From contig JABSSL010000037.1 of assembly GCA_013214355.1 (NCBI GenBank), positions 47,626-94,997 of the forward strand: 47,372 nt of DNA, in the 5' to 3' direction. The DNA is from Saprospiraceae bacterium. GTDB taxonomy: Bacteria > Bacteroidota > Bacteroidia > Chitinophagales > Saprospiraceae. The notes beneath the pieces were generated by a model, which worked only from the letters and a program-made list of their open reading frames with translations, was not told where the DNA came from and ran no database searches. A program made the translations under genes and the position numbers. Of the stretch, positions 15,746 through 24,444 are shown in pieces (within the stretch, counting starts at the first letter, position 1; every line of letters starts with the position of its first letter).

Positions 15746-17752
15746 ATGCTGTACAAGAAAGTTATCCTAGCATTAGCTGTGGTGAGCCTACTGATTCCTA
15801 CTCAAATCTGGGCTGCCGCGGATACGACCTTGGTGGATTGTTCAACCCTTTCCTCTGATTCGCTTCGTATTGAATGCCTCATTGAGCAAGGACAATATTG
15901 GTGGAATAAAAGTGATAGCGCCAAGGCTATGCCGCTTGGGAGAGCAGCCTATCGCGCTAGTATAGCTTCAGGAGATATTCGTCAACAAGGGCGTGCTTTG
16001 CGCGTCATTGCTTACAGCTTCTACATGACGGGCAGCTACGATTCGGCAGCAGTATATGCGGAGCGCGCCGTCCATACTTTCCTATCTGAAGATTATTTCA
16101 GTGAAGCCAGCCGGTTATACAATGATTGGGGAAACTCCCTCCGAGATCAAGGACAGTTGAAGGAATCATCAGAGCTTTACTTTAAAGCCATCGCTTTGAA
16201 TGAATCTTTAGGTCGAGATAGCTTAAATACGGCACCATACTTTAATATCGCTACGGTATTTCTTCTGTTGGATGACCGAGAAAAGCATGACTTTTATGTA
16301 AAAAAGGCTAATCGCTTAGCTAAGCAATACGAGCAGGGCCGTCTATCTGTGATTTCTGACTTAGCCCTATCTAACGTGTATGAACAAAGTAACCAATTAG
16401 ATTCGGCGAACTATCATGCCAGGGCTGCATTGGAAGGTGGATGGAAGATGAAAGACAATGTGCTGGTGGCCTATGCCTATACGAACCTGGCCAACGTAGC
16501 GGAGGCATCCAAGGCCTTTGAAGAAGCTGAAGGCTACTTAAAGGAAGCAATCGAAATGGAAGATGTCCCGGTTTTCGACAACACGCGATTCAAGTTTTTT
16601 CTTGGCAGCTTTTATCAACGCCAGAAACGCTATGATGAGGCCAACGCGATCTTGTTGGAGGGTATTCGAGCAGCTGAACAAATTGGAGCAAAAAACCTGG
16701 TGAGCTCATTTCTCAGCATACTTCCTGAGACCCTTTCGGCAAGAAGAGAGTATAAACTAGCCTATGAATATCTAGATCGCCTCTTCAAAGAAAATGAACA
16801 AAAACACGAGGATCAGCTGAAAGAGAAGGTGAATGAAATGGATATTCAGTATGAGACCCTGCAAAAGGAAAAAGAGAACCTAGCCCTTCGCACCCAGAAC
16901 GCAGAGCAAAGTGTTACTTTAGCCGAGGAAAAAGCAAGGGGCCGGCAACGATTGTTGATCGCTTCTCTTTTGGGCTTTTTCCTACTGGGAACCATTCTCG
17001 CCTTTGTATTTTACCAACGACAGATTCAACAGAAGGAGGCCATCCTCGTACAAGAAACCTTAATCAAAGATCAGAAACTGACCCAACTACAACAAGAACA
17101 AAAAATTGTGGCCTTCAAGTCCATGATCACCGGAGAAGAGTCGGAGCGGAAACGCTTGGCCAAGGAATTACATGATGGTCTGGGCGGGATGCTGTCAAAC
17201 TTGAAACTAGCACTAAGTCCTCCGGAGAACGACACTCAGTTGGGATCTGATGATAAAGAACGCATCGTGACCCATGCTTTACACATGGCAGATAGAGCCA
17301 GCGAGGAGTTGAGGCGAATTGCGCACAATATGATGCCACAATCACTAGCAAAATTTGGCCTTATTACCGCCTTGGAAGACCTTTGTGATGATATCAATTT
17401 CGCGGGGAAGATGGAGGTGACTTTCCAGCATTTTAATGTAGATGATGGCCAGGTAGCAGCGATTAACTTAGCCGTTTATCGATTGGTGCAGGAGCTGCTG
17501 AATAATATCGTAAAGCATGCCGAGGCGACCGAGGTGACCGTACAACTTAGTCAAAATGCCACCACTTTACTGGTAACCGTGGAAGATAATGGTAAGGGGT
17601 TTGACCTGAAAAAAGCCTTAGCAGAGAAAGGGCATGGTTTGAGTAATCTTCAGTCTCGGGTAGAGGCGCTCACTGGAGAACTGGAAATTGATACTCGGCC
17701 GGATGAAGGAACTAGTGTACAGATTCAGTTACCCATAAACCGAGAAGATTGA
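15746..17752 (+). CDS. TPR-containing sensor histidine kinase (HisKA_3 type)
   Basis: 668 residues from the ATG at 15746; a TTG four codons earlier is less likely. Signal peptide or first helix about 3-25. Tetratricopeptide repeats span about 60-350 in the periplasm, followed by a coiled coil, a membrane helix at about 404-424 and a second coiled coil. The dimerisation box ESERKRLAKELHDGLGGMLSNLKLAL contains the phospho-acceptor H476. The ATPase part shows LLNNIVKHAEATEVTVQL (N box), VEDNGKGFDL (G1) and GHGLSNLQSRVEALTGELEI (G2). Members signal to LuxR-type response regulators, but no regulator lies next to it. The 3' end overlaps the convergent gene by 28 nt. Confidence 0.92.
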   Translation: MLYKKVILALAVVSLLIPTQIWAAADTTLVDCSTLSSDSLRIECLIEQGQYWWNKSDSAKAMPLGRAAYRASIASGDIRQQGRALRVIAYSFYMTGSYDSAAVYAERAVHTFLSEDYFSEASRLYNDWGNSLRDQGQLKESSELYFKAIALNESLGRDSLNTAPYFNIATVFLLLDDREKHDFYVKKANRLAKQYEQGRLSVISDLALSNVYEQSNQLDSANYHARAALEGGWKMKDNVLVAYAYTNLANVAEASKAFEEAEGYLKEAIEMEDVPVFDNTRFKFFLGSFYQRQKRYDEANAILLEGIRAAEQIGAKNLVSSFLSILPETLSARREYKLAYEYLDRLFKENEQKHEDQLKEKVNEMDIQYETLQKEKENLALRTQNAEQSVTLAEEKARGRQRLLIASLLGFFLLGTILAFVFYQRQIQQKEAILVQETLIKDQKLTQLQQEQKIVAFKSMITGEESERKRLAKELHDGLGGMLSNLKLALSPPENDTQLGSDDKERIVTHALHMADRASEELRRIAHNMMPQSLAKFGLITALEDLCDDINFAGKMEVTFQHFNVDDGQVAAINLAVYRLVQELLNNIVKHAEATEVTVQLSQNATTLLVTVEDNGKGFDLKKALAEKGHGLSNLQSRVEALTGELEIDTRPDEGTSVQIQLPINRED

Positions 17753-18219
17753 TATTGCTGTTCGTAGTCTTTCAGTAATTTCTCTAATTGCGTTGGGCTG
17801 ATGTCCCAAGTACTTATTTCGGTGCGAAATTTCCGGACTTTCCCACCCATCATATAACCATATTCGAAGTAATGGTCGGTGGTATTGCTCTTTTTTACCC
17901 ACTGTACTTGTGCATAGGTAATATCCGACCAAGAGCGAAAAAATCCATCCTCATTTTGGATTCCTTGTTTGGAGATCACCAATTGGGTTTTGCGTGGCCC
18001 AAAATAGTAGCTAGTTACACCAATCATGGCTACCACACTTCCCAGTAGATAAACATAGCCGCCCCAAAAGTTCGGATTCTTAGCAATTTGGGAGATGCCA
18101 AATCCTGCTCCTGCGGTCAGGATCAATAAAAGCAAGGTTCCTTTCGGCCTTGATATGTAAATTTTAGTTTCTTCCTCACGATGAGGAGAAGGGGGGGTAG
18201 AGCGAATTCGATTTGGCAT
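17725..18219 (-). CDS. hypothetical membrane protein with two helices
   Basis: 164 residues. A basic, proline-rich N-terminus is followed by two membrane helices (TLLLLILTAGAGFGISQIA and YVYLLGSVVAMIGVTSYYFG, about residues 28-70) and a soluble beta-rich domain (TQLVISKQGIQNEDGFFRSWSDITYAQVQW) that resembles small PH-like domains of bacterial membrane proteins. That resemblance is weak. It starts 18 nt downstream of cysQ on the same strand and is probably co-transcribed. Its 3' end overlaps the kinase gene by 28 nt on the opposite strand. Confidence 0.7.
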   Translation of the reverse strand: MPNRIRSTPPSPHREEETKIYISRPKGTLLLLILTAGAGFGISQIAKNPNFWGGYVYLLGSVVAMIGVTSYYFGPRKTQLVISKQGIQNEDGFFRSWSDITYAQVQWVKKSNTTDHYFEYGYMMGGKVRKFRTEISTWDISPTQLEKLLKDYEQQYQSSRFMGN

Positions 18220-18237
18220 AAGGTTAAAGACTTACTC

Positions 18238-19008
18238 TTACATTAAAGGGGCGTTGCCAAAAGCGATGAAGAAGGGATTGAGTAGGTTTTGTTTGTTATA
18301 ATTCATGGGTTGCTGGTTTTCATGCTGGAGGACTTGGCCGCCAGCTTCTTCCAAGATGATTTGTGCGGCACCTGTATCCCATTCCATGGTAGGTCCTAGT
18401 CTTGGGTACACATGGGCTTCACCCTTGGCCATTATCAAGAATTTCAACGAACTCCCCGTAGCTACAGTTTCGGCTTGATTGAGTTTTTCGATAAAAGCTC
18501 TAGTATCATCGTTCAAATGTGAGCGGCTGCATACTACTTTCAGGCCAGGATCCGTCCATTCGAATGTTGGGGCTTGGAGTTGCTCAACCTGTCCATCTTT
18601 TTGTAGAAAAGCGCCCTGACCTTTTTCGGCCCAATACAATTCACCTAAAACCGGAGCATAGACCACTCCCATAATCACCTGCTGATTTTCAATCAGGGCG
18701 ATATTGACGGTAAATTCACCATTGCGTTTAATAAATTCCTTTGTCCCATCCAATGGGTCTACTAACCAATGTTGAGTAAAATTCTTTCTTTCTTTAAATG
18801 GGATTTCCTTGTTCTCCTCGGAGATGATTGGAATATGTGGAGCTAGTTTTTCTAAACCATCACATATCAGGCGATTCGCTTTCTTGTCTGCAATAGTTAA
18901 AGGAGAGTCATCGGATTTGAGATTAACCTGGAAGGCTCCTGGTTCATTGTAGACTTCTAATATAACTGCCCCAGCGGCTCTAGCAATTTCTTTAACAGTC
19001 TCTATCAT
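18238..19008 (-). CDS. cysQ: 3'(2'),5'-bisphosphate nucleotidase CysQ
   Basis: 256 residues, full length. Metal-binding motifs of the inositol-phosphatase superfamily are clear: IISEENKEIPF (glutamate), WLVDPLDGTKEFIKRNGEFTVNIALI (DPxDGT), and MEWDTGAAQIILEEAGG (the final aspartate). The protein dephosphorylates 3'-phosphoadenosine 5'-phosphate to AMP and protects sulfate-assimilation and RNA-degradation enzymes from its build-up. It needs Mg2+ and is cytoplasmic or membrane-associated. The downstream small membrane gene appears to share its transcript. The PLP enzyme at 5102 is the only other sulfur gene in the window and is not linked. Confidence 0.93.
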   Translation of the reverse strand: MIETVKEIARAAGAVILEVYNEPGAFQVNLKSDDSPLTIADKKANRLICDGLEKLAPHIPIISEENKEIPFKERKNFTQHWLVDPLDGTKEFIKRNGEFTVNIALIENQQVIMGVVYAPVLGELYWAEKGQGAFLQKDGQVEQLQAPTFEWTDPGLKVVCSRSHLNDDTRAFIEKLNQAETVATGSSLKFLIMAKGEAHVYPRLGPTMEWDTGAAQIILEEAGGQVLQHENQQPMNYNKQNLLNPFFIAFGNAPLM

Positions 19009-19423
19009 TTTAGGCTTATCTAGATTTTGAGTAGTGCTGGATAAGTCCTACCGGATCTTATGAGGCTCTTTTGAGTGTATGCTGCGTTGCAGAACTGGGC
19101 TTGTTAGCGTTGCTGGCATCCCAATCCTGCGCCTTGCCTACATTCAAAATAGTACTCCTAATATACCAGATCACTCATTCACCACTACTTATCTGTTGTA
19201 CAGAATGTCTTTTTTCGATAGTTTTGTAGTTCGCAAATCTAAACATTAAGTAATGATCAAAAAATAAGTTTCAGACTTTGTTTAACGGTTTTTGTGAGAC
19301 CCAAGCCCGCCTTGACCAGAATTGTCCAATGCCTTCAACGAGTATTCACTATACCTTACAAAAACTCAACTTTCAGTCAGGACTTATCCTTTGCTCATTA
19401 CGATTTATCTAAAATTAGAAATT
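19009..19423. other. 415-bp divergent intergenic region with galE promoter
   Basis: Apart from the promoter at 19196-19226 this holds no gene. An in-frame upstream extension of galE to a non-ATG start at 19322 adds 34 residues unlike any epimerase N-terminus, and is rejected as a coding start. Confidence 0.6.
19196..19226 (+). promoter_or_regulatory. promoter for the galE operon
   Basis: TTG (19196-19198), a 20-nt spacer and TAGTTTTG (19219-19226) match the Bacteroidota sigma factor consensus TTG-N19-21-TAnnTTTG exactly. This predicts a start near 19232 and a leader of about 190 nt before galE, long enough for some post-transcriptional control, although I see no strong fold in it. Confidence 0.65.
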
Positions 19424-20446
19424 ATGAAGGTGTTAGTGACAGGTGGTTGCGGCTATATCGGCAGCCATACTATTGTAGATCTATTGAATAATGGTTTTGA
19501 GGTAGTATCAGTGGATAATTGGGTCAATTCTAGTGCAGACTCCCTAGATGGTGTGGAGGCTATTACAGGGACTCGGGTACAGAATTATGAAGTAGATCTG
19601 TGTGACTTAGCTGCTACCAGACAGATTTTTGTCGATCACCCAGATATCAATGGAGTGATCCATTTTGCAGCACTGAAATTTGTTGGAGAGTCGGTGGAAC
19701 AACCCTTACGCTACTTTAACAACAATATCAATAGCTTGCTCAATGTTTTGACTTGCCTGGAAGATTACGAGGTAGATCACTTTATCTTTTCTTCTTCTTG
19801 TTCCGTATATGGCAATACGGATGCCCTGCCTGTTACGGAAGAGACACCTTTACAGGAAGCAGAATCTCCGTACGGTCGTACCAAACAGATCGGGGAACAG
19901 ATTATCCGGGACTTTGCCCAAAAGCAGCAAACCTCTAGTTTTGTCTCCTTACGGTATTTTAATCCATGTGGAGCTCATCCCAGTGCGTTGCTAGGAGAGT
20001 CTCCCGTGCACAAGGCCTCTAACCTTGTACCCGTGATTACCGAAACGGCCATTGGGAAACGGGAGAAAATGATGGTATTTGGGGATGATTATGATACGAG
20101 AGACGGAAGCTGTATTCGCGATTATATCCACGTGATGGATTTGGCGAATGCCCATACGAAAGCCTTACAGTTTCTTGTTGACCAAAAGAATGAGTCCAAC
20201 TATACTGTATTTAACTTAGGTATAGGAGAAGGAGTGTCGGTATTAGAGGCAGTAAACGCCTTTGTAAAAGTTACTGGGCAATCCCTTAATTATGAGGTAG
20301 GACCGAGGCGCCCTGGCGATGTAGTTGCCATCTACGCTAACCTAGATAAGGCAGCAAGCGCCCTAGGCTGGACGCCGCAGTATGGAATAGAAGATATCAT
20401 GAAAACAGCCTGGGCGTGGGAGCAGAAACGAACGGTCAAGGTGTAA
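19424..20446 (+). CDS. galE: UDP-glucose 4-epimerase
   Basis: 340 residues from the ATG at 19424, giving MKVLVTGGCGYIGSHTIVDLL, the NAD-binding Rossmann start. FSSSCSVYGN and SPYGRTKQIGEQI provide the Ser, Tyr and Lys of the extended SDR catalytic set. YFNPCGAHPSALLGESP and NLGIGEGVSVLEAVNAF are typical of GalE. It interconverts UDP-glucose and UDP-galactose for surface polysaccharides. It is the first gene of a plus-strand run with an alcohol dehydrogenase, exonuclease III and a GNAT. Confidence 0.94.
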   Translation: MKVLVTGGCGYIGSHTIVDLLNNGFEVVSVDNWVNSSADSLDGVEAITGTRVQNYEVDLCDLAATRQIFVDHPDINGVIHFAALKFVGESVEQPLRYFNNNINSLLNVLTCLEDYEVDHFIFSSSCSVYGNTDALPVTEETPLQEAESPYGRTKQIGEQIIRDFAQKQQTSSFVSLRYFNPCGAHPSALLGESPVHKASNLVPVITETAIGKREKMMVFGDDYDTRDGSCIRDYIHVMDLANAHTKALQFLVDQKNESNYTVFNLGIGEGVSVLEAVNAFVKVTGQSLNYEVGPRRPGDVVAIYANLDKAASALGWTPQYGIEDIMKTAWAWEQKRTVKV

Positions 20447-20504
20447 GAAGATAGTATCCTACTGTTAATAAAAAACATTCCTAACGAATTGTCCAACTCA
20501 AGCT

Positions 20505-21548
20505 ATGCAAGCCATTTTATACGATAACTTTCGCGAGCCTTTACGTATTGAATCCGTACCTGACCCTATACCTAGTCCACAAGGAGTAGTATTGCGGGTG
20601 GAGGCCAATGGACTTTGTCGTAGTGATTGGCATGGTTGGATGGGGCATGATCCAGACATTACACTACCGCATGTGCCTGGACACGAGTTGGCAGGAGTGA
20701 TTGTGGATAAGGGGGCTAATATCTCTCGCTGGGAAGTTGGGGACAGAGTAACCTTGCCCTTTGTGGGAGGCTGTGGGCATTGTCCAGAATGTCTTTCCGG
20801 AAATCATCAGGTCTGTGATAATCAGTTTCAGCCTGGGTTTACGCATTGGGGAGCCTTTGCACAGTTTGTAGCTATAGAATATGCGGATATCAATTTGGTG
20901 CGCCTGCCCGATGAATTGGATTTTGTGACGGCGGCAAGTTTAGGCTGCCGCTTCAGTACGGCTTTCCGAGCGATTGTAGCGCAAGGTAAAGTGGGCGGAG
21001 GAGAGTTTGTAGCCGTTCACGGTTGTGGGGGAGTCGGATTGTCCGCTATTATGATTGCACATGCTTTGGGAGCGAATGTGATTGGTATCGATATTAATCC
21101 GCAGCAATTGGAGTTAGCTAAGGCTTTGGGGGCAGTGGCTACGATCAATGCGACTAAAGTTGGTGACCCTGTAGAAGCAATTCGTGATTACAGCCAAGGT
21201 GGTGTGCAGGTATCCATAGACGCCTTAGGAAGTCCTGTCACTTGCTTTAACTCTATCTCGAGCCTACGAAAACGAGGGAAGCACATCCAGGTGGGGTTAA
21301 TGGTGGGAGACCATAAACACCCCCGTATTCCGATGGATAAAGTAATCGCACACGAATTAGAGATCTATGGAAGTCATGGGATGCAAGCCTATGAGTATCC
21401 TCGCATGCTGGATATGATTAAAAGAGGAGTGTTGCAACCAGAGAAATTGATTGGCAGAACCATTTCTCTAAAAGAAGCAGTAGTAGAACTACCCAAAATG
21501 GAGTCGTACCATGGAGTGGGCGTAACGGTGGTAGATCAATTTGAATAA
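20505..21548 (+). CDS. zinc-dependent medium-chain alcohol dehydrogenase
   Basis: 347 residues. Catalytic zinc ligands lie in [10 protein letters not shown] and [12 protein letters not shown]. Structural zinc is bound by [15 protein letters not shown] (four cysteines in the expected spacing). The NAD(P) fold has [28 protein letters not shown], where the aspartate after the beta strand suggests NAD preference. The substrate is unknown; homologues annotated as 'zinc-dependent alcohol dehydrogenase family' oxidise primary or secondary alcohols. It starts 58 nt after galE on the same strand. Confidence 0.9.
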   Translation: MQAILYDNFREPLRIESVPDPIPSPQGVVLRVEANGLCRSDWHGWMGHDPDITLPHVPGHELAGVIVDKGANISRWEVGDRVTLPFVGGCGHCPECLSGNHQVCDNQFQPGFTHWGAFAQFVAIEYADINLVRLPDELDFVTAASLGCRFSTAFRAIVAQGKVGGGEFVAVHGCGGVGLSAIMIAHALGANVIGIDINPQQLELAKALGAVATINATKVGDPVEAIRDYSQGGVQVSIDALGSPVTCFNSISSLRKRGKHIQVGLMVGDHKHPRIPMDKVIAHELEIYGSHGMQAYEYPRMLDMIKRGVLQPEKLIGRTISLKEAVVELPKMESYHGVGVTVVDQFE

Positions 21549-21573
21549 GTCTAAAAAGCATAATTTCTACAAG

Positions 21574-22344
21574 ATGAGTAAAACGATTGTTTCCTATAAT
21601 GTAAATGGCATTCGAGCAGCTGTAAAGAAGGGGTTGGTAGACTGGCTAAGTGAAGGGAATTACGATATTCTTTGTGTACAGGAAACTAAGGCTCAGTTGG
21701 AGCAGGTAGATACGAGCCCTTTTGAAGAACTGGGCTATCAACATCATTGGTACTCTGCCGAAAAGAAAGGTTATAGTGGAGTAGCTACTTTTTCTAAACA
21801 AGCTCCCGATTTGGTTGTGCAAGGATGTGGTATCGAAAAATATGATCGGGAAGGGCGCATCCTCAGAACGGATTTTGGCGATCTTACCCTCTTGAATTGC
21901 TATTTTCCTTCTGGAACCTCTGGTGATGAACGCCAGGCTTTTAAAATGGAATTTTTAGCAGATTTCTTCACTTGGGTTGGTGAATTGCGCAAAGAGCGGC
22001 CAAAGTTATTAATTGTAGGGGATTACAATATTGCGCATACGGAAATAGATATCCATGACCCCGTTCGAAATAAGAAGAGTTCTGGTTTCCTACCCGAGGA
22101 AAGAGAATGGCTTACTCAATGGTTTGACAATGGTTTTGTGGATGCCTATCGACAGCTAAATCCAGAAAAAGTCGAATACAGTTGGTGGAGTTATCGCGCC
22201 AATGCTAGAGCTAATAATAAAGGCTGGCGGATTGATTACCAATCAGCAACTGAGAACTTAGCCGGACAACTTAAAACGGCTCATCATTTGGGAGATGCAA
22301 AGCATTCTGACCACTGCCCCGTTTTCTTAGAGTTAGATATCTAG
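21574..22344 (+). CDS. xth: exodeoxyribonuclease III
   Basis: 256 residues from the ATG at 21574 (MSKTIVSYNVNGIRAAVKKGL); an upstream TTG overlapping the previous stop is less likely. All signature motifs of the family are present: NVNGIRAA, LCVQETKAQ, VGDYNIAHTEIDIHDP, and WRIDYQ plus KHSDHCPVFLEL at the end. The enzyme is an AP endonuclease and 3'-5' exonuclease in base-excision repair. It follows the dehydrogenase by 25 nt and precedes a GNAT by 3 nt, so it is in a compact operon. Confidence 0.95.
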   Translation: MSKTIVSYNVNGIRAAVKKGLVDWLSEGNYDILCVQETKAQLEQVDTSPFEELGYQHHWYSAEKKGYSGVATFSKQAPDLVVQGCGIEKYDREGRILRTDFGDLTLLNCYFPSGTSGDERQAFKMEFLADFFTWVGELRKERPKLLIVGDYNIAHTEIDIHDPVRNKKSSGFLPEEREWLTQWFDNGFVDAYRQLNPEKVEYSWWSYRANARANNKGWRIDYQSATENLAGQLKTAHHLGDAKHSDHCPVFLELDI

Positions 22345-22347
22345 AGC

Positions 22348-22776
22348 ATGAGAATCGTCGAAGGAAATATAACAGAGGCTGTAGCCATCTCTCGACAAAT
22401 TCCCAATTTTCACCATCCACCAGATGAGACTGTGTATGAAAAACGACTCAATGGTGTTCCTCATCTGATCCTCATTGCCTACGATCAAGACCAGCCGATG
22501 GGATTCAAGGTAGGCTACGAACGGGATGGTTACTTCTATTCTTGGATGGGAGGGGTCTTGCCGGCCCATCGACGAAAAGGGATCGCAAAAGCATTGGCAG
22601 ATGCCCAGGAAGAATGGGCAAAAAAGCACAAGTATTTTTCTATTACCTTTAAAACTCGAAACCAACACAAAGCGATGTTGTTATTTGCAATAGGAAATGG
22701 TTTTGACATCATCGGTTTTGAGGAAAAGGAAGATGTCTCAACCAACCGAATCTGGTTGCGGAAGACTCTATCATAG
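22348..22776 (+). CDS. GNAT family N-acetyltransferase
   Basis: 142 residues. The acetyl-CoA loop is GVLPAHRRKGIAKALADAQEEWAKKH (R-x-x-G-I-A pattern), preceded by the beta strand FYSWMGG and followed by ITFKTRNQHKAMLLFAIGNGFDIIGFEEKED, the usual last strands. The substrate is unknown. It begins 3 nt after the exonuclease III stop, so translation is probably coupled and it is the last gene of the galE run. Confidence 0.88.
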   Translation: MRIVEGNITEAVAISRQIPNFHHPPDETVYEKRLNGVPHLILIAYDQDQPMGFKVGYERDGYFYSWMGGVLPAHRRKGIAKALADAQEEWAKKHKYFSITFKTRNQHKAMLLFAIGNGFDIIGFEEKEDVSTNRIWLRKTLS

Positions 22777-22820
22777 AGACGACGCTCCCCTAATTCATTA
22801 CCACAAAAAAATTGATTGAC

Positions 22821-23699
22821 ATGAATCGAATTTTTAGCCTCGTGTGTTGCTTGTTTTTTGGCTTTACCGTTTTGACTGCACAAAGTTTCTCTGGAGGATT
22901 TAAGGCTGGATTGAATTTTTCAACACTTTCTGGAGGAGAAATAGAGACAGACAATAGCGGTTCTGAAGTAGAGGAATTTGGGTTTAACACAGGTTTTCAT
23001 ATCGGTGCAGCTTTCAATTTGAAACTAACGGATAATTTCGGCTTCCGAGCAGAATTCCTCTTCAATCAGAAAGGAACGGACTACAGCTTTGATGGTCCAT
23101 CTTATTGGATATTCGGTCCAGCAACAAATAGCCCCGTCATTGGTGTAGGTACGCGAGTGACGGATTTAAAGATCTCAAATACGTACTTGGATATCCCACT
23201 GATGGCATATGTTCAAGTGGGTAGGGTAGAATTGTCCGGGGGGTTAAATGCTGCGGTAATGATCTCTTCGCGTGGTACTGGCGAAAGTACCTTTAATGGA
23301 CAGACCCTAAATGGATCGACTATTGGACTATTTACGGTGAACCTGAATCACAACTACTTCAGTGACGAAGCGGGAGAGGCAAAATCGGATATTATGGAGC
23401 AAGTTTCGGTCGGAGGATCTACCATCGAAATCCCTTCTAGCATCGGATCTTACTATTTTAGATCAGAGGTGGAGGACAACCTATTTGATCGCTTGGATTT
23501 TGGCTTGGTAGCAGGGATTGGGTTCTTTTTGAATCGAGGATTGTATCTAGGATTTAGAGCCAATTGGGGACTTCCAGATGTAACAAAATCAGCAGCGGAC
23601 ATTTCGAATGTTCGGCTAGATACCCAGCAGACTTTTGTGACGAGAGACGATAAAGATAAGAACCTCAGCCTACAGGCTTCGATTGGCTTTAGCTTTTGA
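22821..23699 (+). CDS. PorT-family outer-membrane beta-barrel protein
   Basis: 292 residues from the ATG at 22821 (MNRIFSLVCCLFFGFTVLTAQ, a signal peptide); the three preceding codons belong to a weaker TTG start. The mature part is an alternating beta-strand barrel of the PorT/OMP_b-brl_2 type (FSGGFKAGLNFSTLSGG, FGFNTGFHIGAAFNLKLTDNFGFRAEFLFNQKG) ending in a terminal strand LSLQASIGFSF with C-terminal Phe, the BAM recognition signal. Function is unknown. Spacing of 44 nt from the GNAT gene leaves open whether it is in that operon. Confidence 0.85.
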   Translation: MNRIFSLVCCLFFGFTVLTAQSFSGGFKAGLNFSTLSGGEIETDNSGSEVEEFGFNTGFHIGAAFNLKLTDNFGFRAEFLFNQKGTDYSFDGPSYWIFGPATNSPVIGVGTRVTDLKISNTYLDIPLMAYVQVGRVELSGGLNAAVMISSRGTGESTFNGQTLNGSTIGLFTVNLNHNYFSDEAGEAKSDIMEQVSVGGSTIEIPSSIGSYYFRSEVEDNLFDRLDFGLVAGIGFFLNRGLYLGFRANWGLPDVTKSAADISNVRLDTQQTFVTRDDKDKNLSLQASIGFSF

Positions 23700-23808
23700 T
23701 AACCAACTAATTTAGGCTAATTTTTGCGACAAAGAGAACTTAATTGCATTTTTTTGGTAATCGAAGAATAAAATCGAAAAAAATTATCCCTTTTTCAAAA
23801 ATATTACA

Positions 23809-23816
23809 TTTCTTTG
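23809..23816 (+). promoter_or_regulatory. candidate -7 box in front of the structured RNA
   Basis: TTTCTTTG differs from TAnnTTTG at one position. It places a start at about 23821-23823, where the first stem of the candidate RNA begins (23822). No clear -33 TTG is visible in the AT-rich upstream DNA. Confidence 0.35.
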
Positions 23817-23821
23817 CATTA

Positions 23822-23990
23822 TAAGACGAGAAAGATAACGAACTTTCGTTAGTGTGGAGAAGAGAACTCAGAGGTTTGATAGTTAATCGTCTTAATCAAA
23901 ATTGACTAAAGATATATAACGATAGTTTTCATTTGGTTTTTTGGGGTTATACAAGAGGCGATCACAACAAGTGATTGCCTCCTTTTTTTT
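23822..23990 (+). ncRNA. candidate structured small RNA of about 170 nt with intrinsic terminator
   Basis: This plus-strand segment lies after an outer-membrane gene and points toward a minus-strand gene, so it is not the leader of anything. It contains a closing stem TAAGACGA (23822-23829) with TCGTCTTA (23887-23894). Inside it is a hairpin TAACGA-ACTT-TCGTTA (36-51 of the 238xx block). A second stem is TATAAC (23915-23920) with GTTATA (23946-23951). A strong terminator follows at 23955-23990. A -7-like box sits at the predicted start. Length and lack of coding potential would fit a 6S-like RNA or another regulatory RNA, but I see no feature that identifies 6S. An extended 3' UTR of the barrel gene is the alternative. 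Confidence 0.5.
23955..23990 (+). terminator. intrinsic terminator
   Basis: GAGGCGATCAC pairs over 11 bp (one G-U) with GTGATTGCCTC around the loop AACAA, followed by C and T8. Orientation is plus. There is no A-tract on the other side, so it does not serve the minus-strand gene whose stop lies at 23998. Confidence 0.88.
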
Positions 23991-23997
23991 GTCTAGT

Positions 23998-24408
23998 TTA
24001 CTCTTTCTTGATCTCCAATACAATCTGATAATCTTCTTTCTCGATTGTCTGTCCCTTCTCAGGATAGGGATTTACCTCTATTAATCTGAAGCTATATCCG
24101 GATGCTCTTCCAACGGAGGCTTTTTCCCTCCCTGGCCGATAGGTTAGTGCTAATGTGTCGGCACCCATTTTCCCAAGAACAAGTTCTGCAACTGCTTCCC
24201 CTTCCCATACGCAGTTTACTCCTTTGGGGCAGCGTGAATCTTCTGTTACTTGAGTGAAATGGACTATCATATCAGTAGCCCCAGCGGCTGCTTTTTGTTC
24301 CCCGATTTGTAAGCTAAACGGTTTTTCTAATTCAAAGGAAGGTAGTTGTTCTTCGCATTGCATGGCCATTAGGGCCAGCCCTAGCAGACAGATGTGTAGT
24401 TTTTTCAT
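23998..24408 (-). CDS. small secreted or lipoprotein-like hypothetical protein
   Basis: 136 residues. The N-terminal MKKLHICLLGLALMAMQC is a signal sequence with a cysteine at 18, but Q at -1 is atypical for a lipobox. The central motif DSRCPKGVNCVWEGEAVAELVLG (paired cysteines) and the C-terminal YSFRLIEVNPYPEKGQTIEKEDYQIVLEIKK match a recurrent family of short Bacteroidota exported proteins whose function I do not know. It is 36 nt downstream of the 767-residue gene on the same strand. Confidence 0.72.
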   Translation of the reverse strand: MKKLHICLLGLALMAMQCEEQLPSFELEKPFSLQIGEQKAAAGATDMIVHFTQVTEDSRCPKGVNCVWEGEAVAELVLGKMGADTLALTYRPGREKASVGRASGYSFRLIEVNPYPEKGQTIEKEDYQIVLEIKKE

Positions 24409-24444
24409 AGGATATTAGTTTTACGCTTTGCTTAGTGTTGTAGG

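Noticed and set aside
19322-19423. N-terminal extension of galE by 34 residues
   Set aside because: The epimerase Rossmann start MKVLVTGGCGYIG is at 19424; the extension is unlike any epimerase and starts with a rare codon.
23822-23990. Riboswitch or leader for the next gene
   Set aside because: The next gene is on the opposite strand, so a cis leader role is not possible.
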